Assembly: GCF_001949145.1 (NCBI RefSeq)
Contig: NW_019091504.1
Location: forward strand, 770,638 to 792,025
Source of the DNA: Acanthaster planci
Lineage: Eukaryota > Echinodermata > Asteroidea > Valvatida > Acanthasteridae
Direction: 5' to 3'
Length of the DNA stretch: 21,388 bases
This document shows positions 9,015 to 17,888 of this stretch, piece by piece. The notes beneath the pieces were generated by a model, which saw nothing but the letters and a program-made list of their open reading frames with translations, searched no databases and was not told the origin of the DNA. A program made the position numbers and the translations under genes. Position 1 is the first letter of the stretch. Each line of letters begins with the position of its first letter.

Positions 9015-9182
9015 CGAGTGGGCTGTTGGTCGTATGGTCTTCTCCCGGCCCAGTACTTGAAAGGTACTGGTTTGCACCATTTTGCCACGTCCAGTCAAAA
9101 TCGTCTGATGAATCTTGCTTGTAATAGCAGATCTCAATTTCTTCAAAGTCGCATGTGATACTGGGGTAATTCTTTAATCCAG
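9015..9182 (-). CDS. MAM gene exon E: start of the second complete MAM domain
   Basis: The acceptor ATTGCAG (AG at 9184-9183) and donor G|GTGAGA give a 168-bp, phase 1-1 exon. It encodes a short lead, then SITCDFEEIEICYYKQDSSD and DFDWTWQNGANQYLSSTGPG followed by EDHTT. These are the MAM opening Cys-x-F-E, second Cys, D-D-F-D-W, and G-P-x-x-D-H-T motifs. It joins exon D upstream through a 269-bp intron, the shortest here, and exon F downstream. Confidence 0.9.
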
Positions 9183-9451
9183 CTGCAATACATTTGGCAA
9201 AAAGAAAAAATAACACACTCACAGTGAAAACACATTTTTTTCAAAACTGGTAAGTAAAACAAAACTTGGATTTTCACTTCCCCTGCCAACTTCTAACAAT
9301 GCAGAATGTACAATAGGACATTAAAATTCAATTTAAAATGTCTGTAAACAACATACAGTTACATATGCTACCCACAGCCTGCAGTTGGGTATGTTGAGAA
9401 ATGACAATTATTGGGTGCAGAGTGCGAAAGACTTGAATGATCCAAGCTAAC

Positions 9452-9545
9452 CTTCTCCCGGACAGCCTTCGGTGGACGTGATATGAACATCATCAATGGC
9501 AATGTCACCTTGGTAACTGGTGCTTCGGAATGCCTCAAATATGAT
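9452..9545 (-). CDS. MAM gene exon D: end of the first complete MAM domain
   Basis: The acceptor TGGCCAG (AG at 9547-9546) opens in phase 0 and the donor G|GTTAGC closes in phase 1. The 31 codons read IIFEAFRSTSYQGDIAIDDV and then HITSTEGCPGE, the canonical MAM C-terminal strand pair with GDIAIDD and the final Cys. It completes the domain of exons B and C. An overlapping longer frame on the same strand is a shadow. Confidence 0.9.
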
Positions 9546-9640
9546 CTGGCCAAAATGGAACATTTAAAGATTACGAGTTATACCCTCAGTGTGTGTTAGG
9601 TATTTCGCTGTAAGCTGAACATTTTATGTTTTATATTTTA

Positions 9641-9931
9641 AACTGGGTGTTTTTGTCCTTCATAAATGACACTCTATACAGTGTTTAATTGTGCAAGGCT
9701 TGTGAACGCATTCTCTTGCTTACTCAGTTAGGATTCGAATCCATGACCTTGTGCTTACAAGTGCATGTCTTATCCTTGACCATCAAGATTGCAGAGGTTA
9801 AAGTAAAATAGCAGGTACTGCGTAATTTAACCACATTCATAAAAAGCAACTTTTTTCAGAAGCCTCCAAACAAGACAGAGTATACGGTATTTGAAGTATA
9901 ACGTTAGTGATGAAGGACAAAAACACTCTGT
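9641..9931. repeat. Foldback/MITE-like element with about 26-bp inverted arms
   Basis: GTGTTTTTGTCCTTCAT at 9647-9663 is repeated exactly in inverse orientation at 9910-9926, and the match extends imperfectly to about 26 bp (9641-9666 with 9906-9931). The arms are about 240 bp apart. TTAA occurs immediately outside the left arm and three bases outside the right arm, so a TTAA-type target is possible but not proven. Inside, the minus strand has a tRNA-B-box-like GGATTCGAATCC at about 9731-9742. Confidence 0.5.
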
Positions 9932-11151
9932 TCAATTAACATCTCCCCAGCGTAAAAAAATATGTCTTATAAATATGCATGATATTGTTGCAGTTGTCAT
10001 AATGAGAAGTGTTGTTTTAAATGTTTCTTTTGGTCAATCAACTGCCTGACACCAACGAGCTGATATCAATATGCCACATTTGTTCTTCCATCAAAAGATC
10101 AACCTTAATTCCTTCTGCTGCCAAGCTTATACAGTTCTGTCTTCTTTACACTTTCCCTTTTAGCCCTAACCTTCTGAGCACTTTGGCTAGAGACCCTACC
10201 AGACACATCAGTCTGCATTTTAACTGATAACAAGATCCAATAGGTAAACTCTCCCCATGGCCAAACAGCTAGGGAGTATGTGGTTGCCAGTCACCAACTT
10301 AAAAACAGTCATGTAGTGATGAAGCATGGTTTCAGGTGTTATACATAACACCTATCGCATCATCGCCACTGTGACAGCCAGCCAATCCAATCACTGCTTT
10401 TCCACCTGATACGAGCTTTACTGGGGAATAGAAACATTCCATAGTCTGGACAGGGAGGTTAAGCATTACCAGATACTGTGTACACTGGTTTAGTGCTTCT
10501 TTTCATTCATAAGAAATGCTACAATCGGTGTGAAGAAGAAGAATTACTTTAACGGTACGAATAATTCTTTGAGGAGTTACATGTAGACACAAGAAGGGTA
10601 ACTGTCTATATCGAGAGTAAAGCTTGGTTTCCATATCGACGTGAGAAATGCAGAAAGCAATGCAATCAAGATGGAAACTGCAACGCAGACACACGGAAAC
10701 ATGCCAAATGTAAACCAACGTGGGAACGATCTGCAAAGTTGAGCCAGGTTTAACTTCGCCGACTCTCTGTGTCGAGTAGCCGTACAATCACGGATTCTGG
10801 CATGACCAGCCTGCAACGATGCCCCTCTTGCTTAGTTCCACGAATTTTGCCCATTTTACCCTTAGTGCTTAAATATTACACATAAATGAAATACCATAGC
10901 TGACCATCAATGAAATGCATGAAACTGGAGTACAGGTTGGCATCATGAGGCGGTACAGTCAATCTAAAAGGGTATTTCAGAAAAAAATCACAGACACAGA
11001 CGCGTTCATGTTTGTGGTGGATTGACCTTATGCATTGTCTTGTCTGCCCATGTATGCATCCTCAAGTTTTGAGGACCATCTGCGTTACAAATGACCGTAT
11101 GGAAACCAGGCTGAAATTAATGCACATGAACTGGCATGTGTTTTTGCTCAC
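9932..11151. other. Intron C-D, 5' part
   Basis: No exon with MAM or other domain character was found. It holds a short perfect-arm hairpin at 10334-10353 (AGGTGTTA/TAACACCT around TACA). A less AT-rich stretch at about 10600-10830 includes a minus-strand frame of 79 codons with one hydrophobic segment, not called as a gene. Confidence 0.4.
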
Positions 11152-11420
11152 TAGGAAATCCAGGCTGCTCTGGACATGCACTTCGGCTGCCCGCCACTTG
11201 TCGCCTCGGTTGCCGGACAGCGTCCAAATGAGTTTCCGCTGAGTTGGAGTGGATGCGTTGGCCTGCAGCACATTCAAATCGTCGATGTGTTGGCCGTACA
11301 TGTGATACCAGAAGATCAGGCAATGGGCGTGGCCATGAGTCTCGGTGATGGGCGGGGAGATCAGCCGCGCGACGTGACCCGATCCAACCAGGTTTGAGAA
11401 CTCTATATACATGTAATTAC
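11152..11420 (-). CDS. MAM gene exon C: middle of the first complete MAM domain
   Basis: The acceptor CACTGCAG (AG at 11422-11421) opens in phase 1 and the donor CTA|GTGAGC closes in phase 0, giving 269 bp. The product starts NYMYIEFSN, continues with ARLISPPI and HCLIFWYHMYG, then LNVLQAN, LIWTLSGNRGDKWRAAEVHV and a short LDFL end. It is colinear with exon F along its length. It joins exon B upstream and exon D downstream in phase. Confidence 0.9.
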
Positions 11421-11910
11421 CTGCAGTGTGGAAACAACCGGCAGATTTTCAGGAACAGCCCCCTAATGTTTATCGTTAAACAGGTGTATTTCTGGCTGGC
11501 GGTTTCACCAGTCACAATACATGAGGTGAGTGGCATCCATTTTGGTAACATCTAATTGGTGAGAAATAAATGAGCATTGTCAACAGAAATTGATCAGTAA
11601 TGATTGAGTCACAGTTTATGCTTTAACCTTTGCTAACCTGTTAATGTTATTAGAGGGTTTGGATGGGCCAACTACCATTCGGATTCGGTTTACGATACAT
11701 TACTTGTAAGAGAACATCTACATTACAGTACTTAAAGGAATTAACAGTGAGTGCTACATAGTTTTTGTATCCTTTTTCATGACAGGTTCATTGTTTGAAG
11801 GTCCATTGCAGAAATATTTCAAATATTTTTATTAGTCACTCTGTGTAACTTCTGTCCTCAATTACTACAGAACAGCATTCAAAGCGTGTAATCCTTGGCA
11901 AAAAAGCTAC
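11421..11910. other. Intron B-C (490 bp)
   Basis: Non-coding AT-rich sequence between exons B and C. No repeat or RNA gene is recognised. Confidence 0.5.
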
Positions 11911-12057
11911 CTGAGTTATTTCCATAGGTGTGGTCATTGGATGGCCCTGTTTGATAGCTTGGTGTGTCTCCACTGCCTACGATCCAATCCAGGTCATCCG
12001 AACGATCTTGGGTGAAATAACAGATGTGGAGGGACTCGAAATCACAAATGACCTCCT
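11911..12057 (-). CDS. MAM gene exon B: start of the first complete MAM domain
   Basis: The acceptor GTTTCTTTGGCAG (AG at 12059-12058) and donor G|GTAGCT give a 147-bp phase 1-1 exon. The translation is [20 protein letters not shown], then [10 protein letters not shown] and [15 protein letters not shown]: opening Cys-x-F-E, second Cys, D-D-x-D-W and G-P-x-x-D-H-T. Only about 29 bp of original intron remain upstream of the acceptor before a solo LTR, so part of the normal branch-point region has been displaced. Confidence 0.9.
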
Positions 12058-12178
12058 CTGCCAAAGAAACAACAGAGTAGAACCTATTGTAACGAAACAT
12101 TGGGCTAGTGCCAGTCTAGGGCTGGTACCCGGCGAGGTGGCTCCGTGCCGCTGCAGCCAGTGCGTGTGTTGCTAGCGG

Positions 12179-12186
12179 TATATAAG
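12179..12186 (+). promoter_or_regulatory. LTR TATA box
   Basis: TATATAAG lies about 90 bp into the LTR, with a GC-rich repeat tract just downstream where transcription would begin. It could drive antisense transcription away from exon B. Activity is inferred, not shown. Confidence 0.6.
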
Positions 12187-12196
12187 GCAGCGCTCG

Positions 12197-12263
12197 CTGC
12201 ACGTCGCTCTCTGTTTCTGCACGTCGCGCTCTTCCCTGCACGTCGCACTCTGCATGTTGCACG
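12197..12263 (+). repeat. CTGCACGTCGC short tandem repeat inside the LTR
   Basis: CTGCACGTCGC occurs at 12197, 12217 and 12236, with a degenerate fourth copy CTGCATGTTGC at 12250. The steps are 20, 19 and 14 bp. It lies just after the TATA box, in the likely start of the transcript. Confidence 0.75.
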
Positions 12264-12494
12264 TTAGCTCTCGCAAGTCCTGGTACACAGCAAGCTAGCT
12301 CTCACAAACTCGCACTCCTGGGTCACTTTAGCGTAATCGGCCGGACCGAGGACCCCACGGCAGCCGGAGCTACCAGAGAGGTACGCAGCCCAGTTGGTGA
12401 GTGGAATAACAAGTGTTGAGTTGGTTCTATTGCATTCAAGTCTCCCGCCACCTGTATAGGAGGCGCTTAGATAGGATACACCTCAGTAGGAGTG

Positions 12495-12500
12495 AATAAA
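12495..12500 (+). terminator. LTR polyadenylation signal
   Basis: AATAAA lies about 310 bp after the TATA box and is followed within 50 bp by GT-rich sequence (CCTGGTGGTGTGG). This fits an LTR R/U5 3'-processing site. Confidence 0.5.
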
Positions 12501-12742
12501 TCAGAGTGCACACATAGAAAACCCTGGTGGTGTGGATTATTAGCGCCTCTACTGATTAGCCAGAGTGGGTGAGAAAGTGTGGGTGACTGCGGATTTCATG
12601 CGGTGCCTGGGGGTATATTTCTCCCAAACGGAGGTACGCCCCGGGTTTTCCCGATAACCGCTCGTCGGGAGGGCCTAATCCTGAGCGTCTGTCTGACGGC
12701 ACACCACTGGCGAGTGTGAGGGTCAGCGGCACGCTACACTAT

Positions 12743-14278
12743 TACAGAAAAAATACTCTCAAAGGAACGCCTACAGTCACAAGTCAGAAGGGTCATTCTA
12801 TAAATTACGGGTCAAATTTTTTTCGAGTCCTTGTCACATCTGACACATGATTTTGTTAGTTCAGAACAAATTCTCTAATTTCCAAGCGTAATAAATTAAT
12901 GCAAATTACCTGAAAGAAATATAAATAGTTGAAATCAATTTCAATGATATTTTCACGTCAAATGACACAGGTCAGGTGTAACAGGGACACAAAAATGTCT
13001 TACTTTTGGATCTGGAATTTATAGAATGACGAATGTACTTGAATGACGTCATGTTAAAATTAGGCCCATCAACTTGCGCCTTGTGTGCAGAAACATCAGA
13101 CTTTGCGTGGCGCGCCGTTTGAACCTTTGACTTTGAGTCTGGTCTGCCCTGCTGATGTGTGACTGGGGTAAAAAATGTGCCATGTGACTTGTACTTGGAC
13201 AAAGGGACATGTGACTGGCTTTCTGACCGCACCAAATGTCTTGAGACTTGAAATGAGCTAACAAATAATGATTAGCGACTTAACCTGGACTTGCAAAAAT
13301 CCTCTTACTGCCATTTTTGACGGAACAGCATCAAGATATGAAATTCTGTTAATCACAAACTTGGCTATGTCACGAACATCATACATGGTAAACAAATTTC
13401 AACACAGAAAACAGACCATTTTAGGGAATATGTGAACTTGAAGTCTGTAGACAAACAATGTGAACAGTGCATTCACCATTTGAAAATTGTTCTCTAAAAC
13501 AAACAAACTGGTAGCAAAGCAGTGTTGCAAACTTTTAAGAATGGGAATGTCAAAGTTCAAACTCAGAAGGGGCACGTGCACTGGGCCACTTACGAATTAA
13601 TGCAGTAACTCTATGTACTCTTTACATCAACCACTTTTCAACAGACCATGTGCAATTATGGTCTGATTGTATAAGTACACAGGTGCAGCTCACATCTAAG
13701 CAGCTTATAACTCACCTCCAGCTGATATTTAAACGCCCTTGTTTCCCATTTGTTTTGTACATGCAAACAAAGTCAGCTAAGTCTGGAGAGGCCGACTTCG
13801 TACTGAAAAGTTGGTTACTTTGCATGGCCTCTTTTGGTGACAAATATTGCTCCATGGGCATGCCTTAGAGTGTTAAAAGATATACGTGTATTGTTGCAAT
13901 TCAATTCAATTGAAGTTCTTTCAATTCACATGAACATAGCAATTTGAATTTTTCACACTAAAGTCGCAGTTGCTGTATCTCGCGATTCAGGGCAACCTTT
14001 TGCTTAGTTACATATGAGACATCTTGCACCAATACACTGTTTTCATTGGATAAGGAGGGCAAAAAGGAACCAGTCCATTCCAGAGACAGTTATTGCTATG
14101 CATGCATGCCCCGAATCACAAGGTATAGCAACACTGTCTTTAGTCTAGGAATTCAAATTGTTACGTTTATGTGCAATCAAATATTAGCTCAGTGTACCAG
14201 ATTTTATTAAAGAAACTTGCAAAAGGCTTAATGAATTGCAGACAATGCAAAAAAGCGAATGGTCTGTTTGTTTCTTAC
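12743..14278. other. Intron A-B remainder (about 1.5 kb)
   Basis: No exon or transposon is supported. Short reading frames on both strands lack any domain pattern. It ends at the donor of exon A (GG|GTAAGA). Confidence 0.5.
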
Positions 14279-14366
14279 CCATTGGACATTTGCCCTCCAT
14301 AAGCAAAAGATCATCAACAGCAATACAGCCATCATAATCTCGATTTCGACTTGCCTCAAATGCAAT
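14279..14366 (-). CDS. MAM gene exon A: end of an upstream MAM domain
   Basis: The acceptor ATCCTCAG (AG at 14368-14367) opens in phase 0 and the donor G|GTAAGA closes in phase 1. The 29 codons read IAFEASRNRDYDGCIAVDDL then LLMEGKCPM, matching exons D and G position by position (F-E-A, D-G-x-I-A-V-D-D, closing Cys). The first two exons of this domain were not found in the upstream 7 kb of the window. They lie beyond it, or were lost when the Polinton-rich DNA arrived. Confidence 0.85.
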
Positions 14367-15009
14367 CTGAGGATTCATAATTTAATAACGATTTTAATCG
14401 TGAAAATTGTGAAAGTTAATTAAAATTAACTAATGTTTAGGACTGGTCATGCACAAATTTATTCCCATAAATAATCACTATTGTGTCAGGAGGTCAAAAC
14501 AAGTCCATCTTGAAAAAGTCAAAACAAGCTAAAAACTAGATGTTCTAAACATTTCCTAGCCGCATGTTTGCATAACTGCAAAATCTCAACCCAATCAAAC
14601 ACGTAATTCAGGAGATATAGTAATATAAAGGCGGCACTTTTAATGTCATTTAGCTTGTCAACGGATGAACTTATCCCAGGAGGTCAATTTGTATCTATCA
14701 CACATCCAGTAGTATTATAAATGACCACATTTTCCTCCTTTATCTACCCGACGAAAAATGTGACATCATCAGAAATAAAAATGACATCATCTAAAATAGC
14801 CCCCACCCCATCTCCCCTGGATACCTACCCAACCCACCCCCACCACCAAAATAATGCAGTAAACGACTTACCGCATCATTTTCACACCCCACCTCCATCT
14901 CCCCTTTAAGAACTTTTTTATCACGTTTATCTCACAACTTTAGCGCATAATATTCGGGTGGTGAGGCTTTGCTCATAGCTTTGGTACTGACGGAGTTACC
15001 GTACAATAT
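14367..15009. other. Non-coding segment with a C-rich (minus-strand G-rich) tract
   Basis: AT-rich apart from 14800-14841, where the plus strand has six C-tracts of 3-5 bases, so the minus strand could form a G-quadruplex. Two copies of ATGACATCATC-like sequence sit at about 14760-14791. No exon is seen. Confidence 0.45.
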
Positions 15010-15753
15010 TTAGGAGATGAACTCGTTTTGCTCCCTGCTCGGTCGATTATATACCCCATAATTATACCACTCATTTTCGTGTTTAACAACGTTTAGACTC
15101 CAGTACCTTTGCTCAACTTTGCGATCAAGTTTTTTCTCCTTATCAACCATTTCTCTCGCTAATATTTGAGCACTCTCTTCAATTTCTGCTATATTACTCG
15201 TTTCAGTCAGTTTGGTATCTGCTTTACGACGACGTTTTTCTTTCATCTCCTTAAATTTGCGGAATGTACCAGTAATTAACAGAAATTCCTCGTGACTAAT
15301 GTCCCCGTCGTTTATCGCTTGCGACACGTACTCGTCAAGCGTATTCAACTTTGCATCACACAAGATCGGGCTCTGCTCGTGTTTTTTAGTTTTATAAACC
15401 AACCTACGACTCGCGTATTTCTACAACGCGTATGCTCCAAACGCACTGATGGTGAGACCGTCCATCACTAGTCCGATGGGGGCCGATATAACCCCCGTTA
15501 AAGCGGGGATACCGACCGCGGTACTCGTGGCGCCCAATGCTTCGACTCCGTATTTTACCATATTTAGTGCGGTGAGTACCCACTTAATCTTTTTGTAAGT
15601 AAGTTATCTCGAGTCGCGTTCTTGCATCAATTCTTTTTTCATGTCTTCGATCTTTTTGAGTCGGTAGACCTTTTGGCTTGCTTCGTTTTCACTTGTTTCA
15701 CTCAGTAGCTCGGGGTAAAGCTTTGATGGTTTTGCGTTGCTGTGACCATTCAT
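15010..15753 (-). pseudogene. Polinton-associated coiled-coil/hydrophobic protein with two nonsense codons
   Basis: One frame of 248 codons runs from an ATG at 15753 to TAA at 15012-15010 with no frameshift, but codon 50 is TAA (15606-15604) and codon 111 is TAG (15423-15421). Residues 25-49 are charged and helical (VYRLKKIEDMKKELMQER). Residues 69-110 are small/hydrophobic with Gly and Ala (EALGATSTAVGIPALTGVIS), suggesting a membrane-inserting or packing segment. Residues 118-200 form a charged helical region (LNTLDEYVSQAINDGDISHE, then KFKEMKEKRRRKAD). I recall similar unnamed proteins next to Polinton genes in cnidarians and other invertebrates. Role unknown. Confidence 0.6.
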
Positions 15754-15899
15754 TGTTTCTTTTAATTATACGCTGCAGAAAATCATACAATTTCCAACTC
15801 GATCGTAATTTTAACACCCTTGTTGTTGATTTCTTTCTTTTCTCAGGGAAAATTGCAAACTCGTTATTTTTGTTTAAAATTGGTTAAATGGTTTCACTC

Positions 15900-16330
15900 G
15901 GGTCTAATGCACTACACAACACGTCCGAAGGTTGCCCGATAAAATAATTCAAATTGCCGTTTAATTTTTGACACTTGTATCCAAACCTCCTTAAAAGGGT
16001 TTATGTTTATTTTCCCTTTGTAAATAACGTTTGGAACGAGCTTACCTTTTGGCAAATTCATTAACTCACCCACTTCTTTACCCTATCGCAATCTGAGATT
16101 TGGTAAATCACAATCTGTCACCAGTATTGTAGCTAAATTGGAGTCTCAGTGAACCTTAAAACTCACGCCCAGAATGGCGTTTAAAATAGAATCAAGCCAA
16201 TCCACGTTGTAAACCCCGGAGGAATAACGACATTTCCGCGTTCGCCACATTGCAAAAACTCTCCAGGCGTTTCTTGTGCAACTGTCGTATGATCCCGATA
16301 TTAAAACCCATAACTAAAAGAGCGTCTTTG
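15900..16330 (-). pseudogene. Degenerate Polinton frame, possibly a minor structural protein
   Basis: Fragments on the minus strand read coherently across frames: GNVVIPPGF, then VYNVDWLDSILNAILGVSF, then NLATILVTDCDLPNL, then VGELMNLPKGKLVPNVIYKG. At least two stops and one frameshift separate them. The pattern of I-P-P-G followed by Y-x-V-D-x-L resembles the start of capsid-associated proteins of large DNA transposons and viruses, but that is recognition by pattern only. It could equally be another Polinton accessory gene. Confidence 0.35.
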
Positions 16331-16516
16331 GTTTAGTTCGAGCGGCTCTAATGGTTCTCGTTCTTTCGTCGGTGTTGTCAGCAAAAAATCATTCGCGAAT
16401 AAAGTCCAAGGCGATGCAGCGGGCTTCTTCCATAAGATCTATTTTTCTCTAGTTTCTATTGCTCTTAATCTTAAATGTCGATTTCTTAACGTTTCTTTTT
16501 GTTTGTTAAAGGTCAG

Positions 16517-16705
16517 TTATTTTTGGTCAACTAGGGCGTTGAATTCTTCTAGATTCCCCGCTTCATAAGCTCGAATGTAATCTGTTATTACGTCATAAAA
16601 AAACTGAACTTTCTGTCTCTTAGGTCTGGTTCTTGGTCTGCCATTTTTATGTACCAGCCTTCCTTCGATATGAGTTTGCCATTCGATATCGGTGGAGTTT
16701 GTTAT
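16517..16705 (-). pseudogene. Small unidentified frame within the Polinton remnant
   Basis: An open minus-strand frame ends in TAA at 16519-16517. It contains DIEWQTHIEGRLVHKNGRPR and, nearer its end, FFYDVITDYIRAYEAGNLEE. No in-frame ATG precedes it before a TAG, so the start is lost or it is part of a larger broken gene. Composition looks coding (mixed charged and aromatic residues) but the family is not recognised. Confidence 0.3.
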
Positions 16706-16948
16706 GTTAAAATATCTCTAGTGAAAGCCTACTTTTTTACTTTAACGTTTCCATCGCCTTTCAAACTATCGATATAATTTGTAATTGAAACGTCGGTGTC
16801 TATTTATTACCCTACTCTGTTCCAAAAAAGTTTTATGCAGTTTTTAAAAATACTTAGCATGGGAGTCAATTTTAGCAATATATTTATCGTCGTTAACAAA
16901 AACAATTTGTTTTGGGCGAAGTTTCCTGATATCACATTGACTTACAAA

Positions 16949-17510
16949 ATGCCAAAGGTCACCACGCAAAAAGTCGTAGACCACTACCGTACAGAGCTGA
17001 TGTTGTTTTATCAAAATCAAATCAATTTTGCGGTCTATTGCACCACGACTGCGTGTGGGGTCGATTTTGGATTGATCGGTAACCCCGATAGTTACGTATC
17101 GGCTTTGATAAACCTTCACGCCAATACACAGTTCAGAAGGTGTTTGCAAAGTGCAAGTTTCCCTTACCAAGTGAAAATCACTTTGACTCGCACAACTACT
17201 ACGATCACGATGCTTTTATCGAACTTGCTGAGAGACAAAACTGGGACCCTTTTTCAAACGGTCTCGGTACCGCTTACTTTTACAACATTGCCGGTTCTTC
17301 TGATCATGGCACTCATAATTATCTTCCCGTCACCGGGAAAACTACAATCCAAAACCGGTATACAGTGAGTTTGGCCTCGAGGGTAGCACCATGCGCTTTA
17401 TTATTCACAAAAGAACCAAACTCACAGACGTGGGACTCGTTCACGTAAACGATTCGACCTAACTTACGTCTGGTCCCAGTTGGGTGCCCAAGCCTTTAAG
17501 CCCAAGCCAA
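16949..17510 (+). pseudogene. Conserved-looking Polinton-associated protein on the opposite strand, frameshifted
   Basis: From ATG 16949 the plus strand reads MPKVTTQKVVDHYRTELMLF and on through INFAVYCTTTACGVDFGLI and PDSYVSALINLHANTQFRR. At about 17150 the sense shifts to another frame (DHDAFIELAERQN, GLGTAYFYNIAG), and again near 17390 (GLVHVNDST, stop, LTYVWSQLGAQAFKPK). Residue composition and the way sense continues across breaks argue for a real decayed gene. I associate this pattern with unnamed invertebrate proteins found with Polinton genes; a virion or DNA-packaging role is possible but unproven. It is the only recognised frame of the element on the plus strand. Confidence 0.45.
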
Positions 17511-17888
17511 CTTGACTTGTGGTTGGTGCTTGGGTTGGTTGTGGCTACGCAAGTATCGTTTTGAGCTCGTTTAATTGTTCCATTTTTGAAAGAAAGAAAA
17601 AATATTGCTTCAGTTTTATTAAAACTTTGTTTCAAAGGTATAATACATCAAATTGAGTGCTATAACTAGCTCAATAGCTATTTCAGCATATTGCAACATT
17701 GCTGATTCTTTGTTGTATTTGATTTACAGATAAATTATAAATTTGTTGAACAACTACTTTACAACAAAGACCAACTAACGGGTGGTTCAGTCATTAACAA
17801 GAGTTTACTATATTTAACATCTCTCAAGTGTCTCTTCAATTTACCTCGTTCGTCATCCGGCACCACACCATTTTTGTCTAACGCTTAA
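17511..17888. other. AT-rich gap in the Polinton remnant
   Basis: Starts with short CCAAGCC/TTGGTTG-like word repeats (17480-17545), then AT-rich sequence. No coherent frame or RNA gene is seen on either strand. Confidence 0.4.

Larger units (their letters stand above)
12088..12738 (+). mobile_element. Solo LTR of a Gypsy/Ty3-like retrotransposon
   Basis: The 651-bp block begins TGTAAC and ends GCTACA (terminal TGTA...TACA). It is bordered by perfect 4-bp direct repeats CTAT at 12084-12087 and 12739-12742, as expected of a target duplication. Inside it are a TATATAAG box (12179-12186), and further along an AATAAA signal (12495-12500) followed by GT-rich sequence, in the order of an LTR promoter and polyadenylation region. 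It is more GC-rich than the flanking intron. No internal retroviral-type genes adjoin it, so the full element was probably lost by LTR-LTR recombination. The LTR reads opposite to the MAM gene. Confidence 0.85.

Noticed and set aside
9368-9553. Minus-strand 61-codon frame overlapping exon D
   Set aside because: It is in a different frame from the GDIAIDD reading and has no domain pattern; exon D explains the region.
9690-9810. Functional tRNA gene on the minus strand
   Set aside because: GGATTCGAATCC looks like a T-arm, but the anticodon stem forms only about three pairs and the acceptor stem does not close. At best it is a tRNA-derived repeat.
10577-10816. Minus-strand 79-codon frame with one hydrophobic segment (FPCVCVAVSILIALLSAFL)
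   Set aside because: No fitting splice sites in the MAM phase scheme and no recognisable family; one hydrophobic run is common by chance.
14721-14909. Plus-strand Pro/His-rich frame of 62 codons
   Set aside because: It is generated by the C-rich tract; low complexity and no coding evidence.
16844-17170. Minus-strand frame of 108 codons
   Set aside because: It is antisense to the plus-strand frame from 16949, whose sense continues across frameshifts; the minus reading does not extend beyond its stops.
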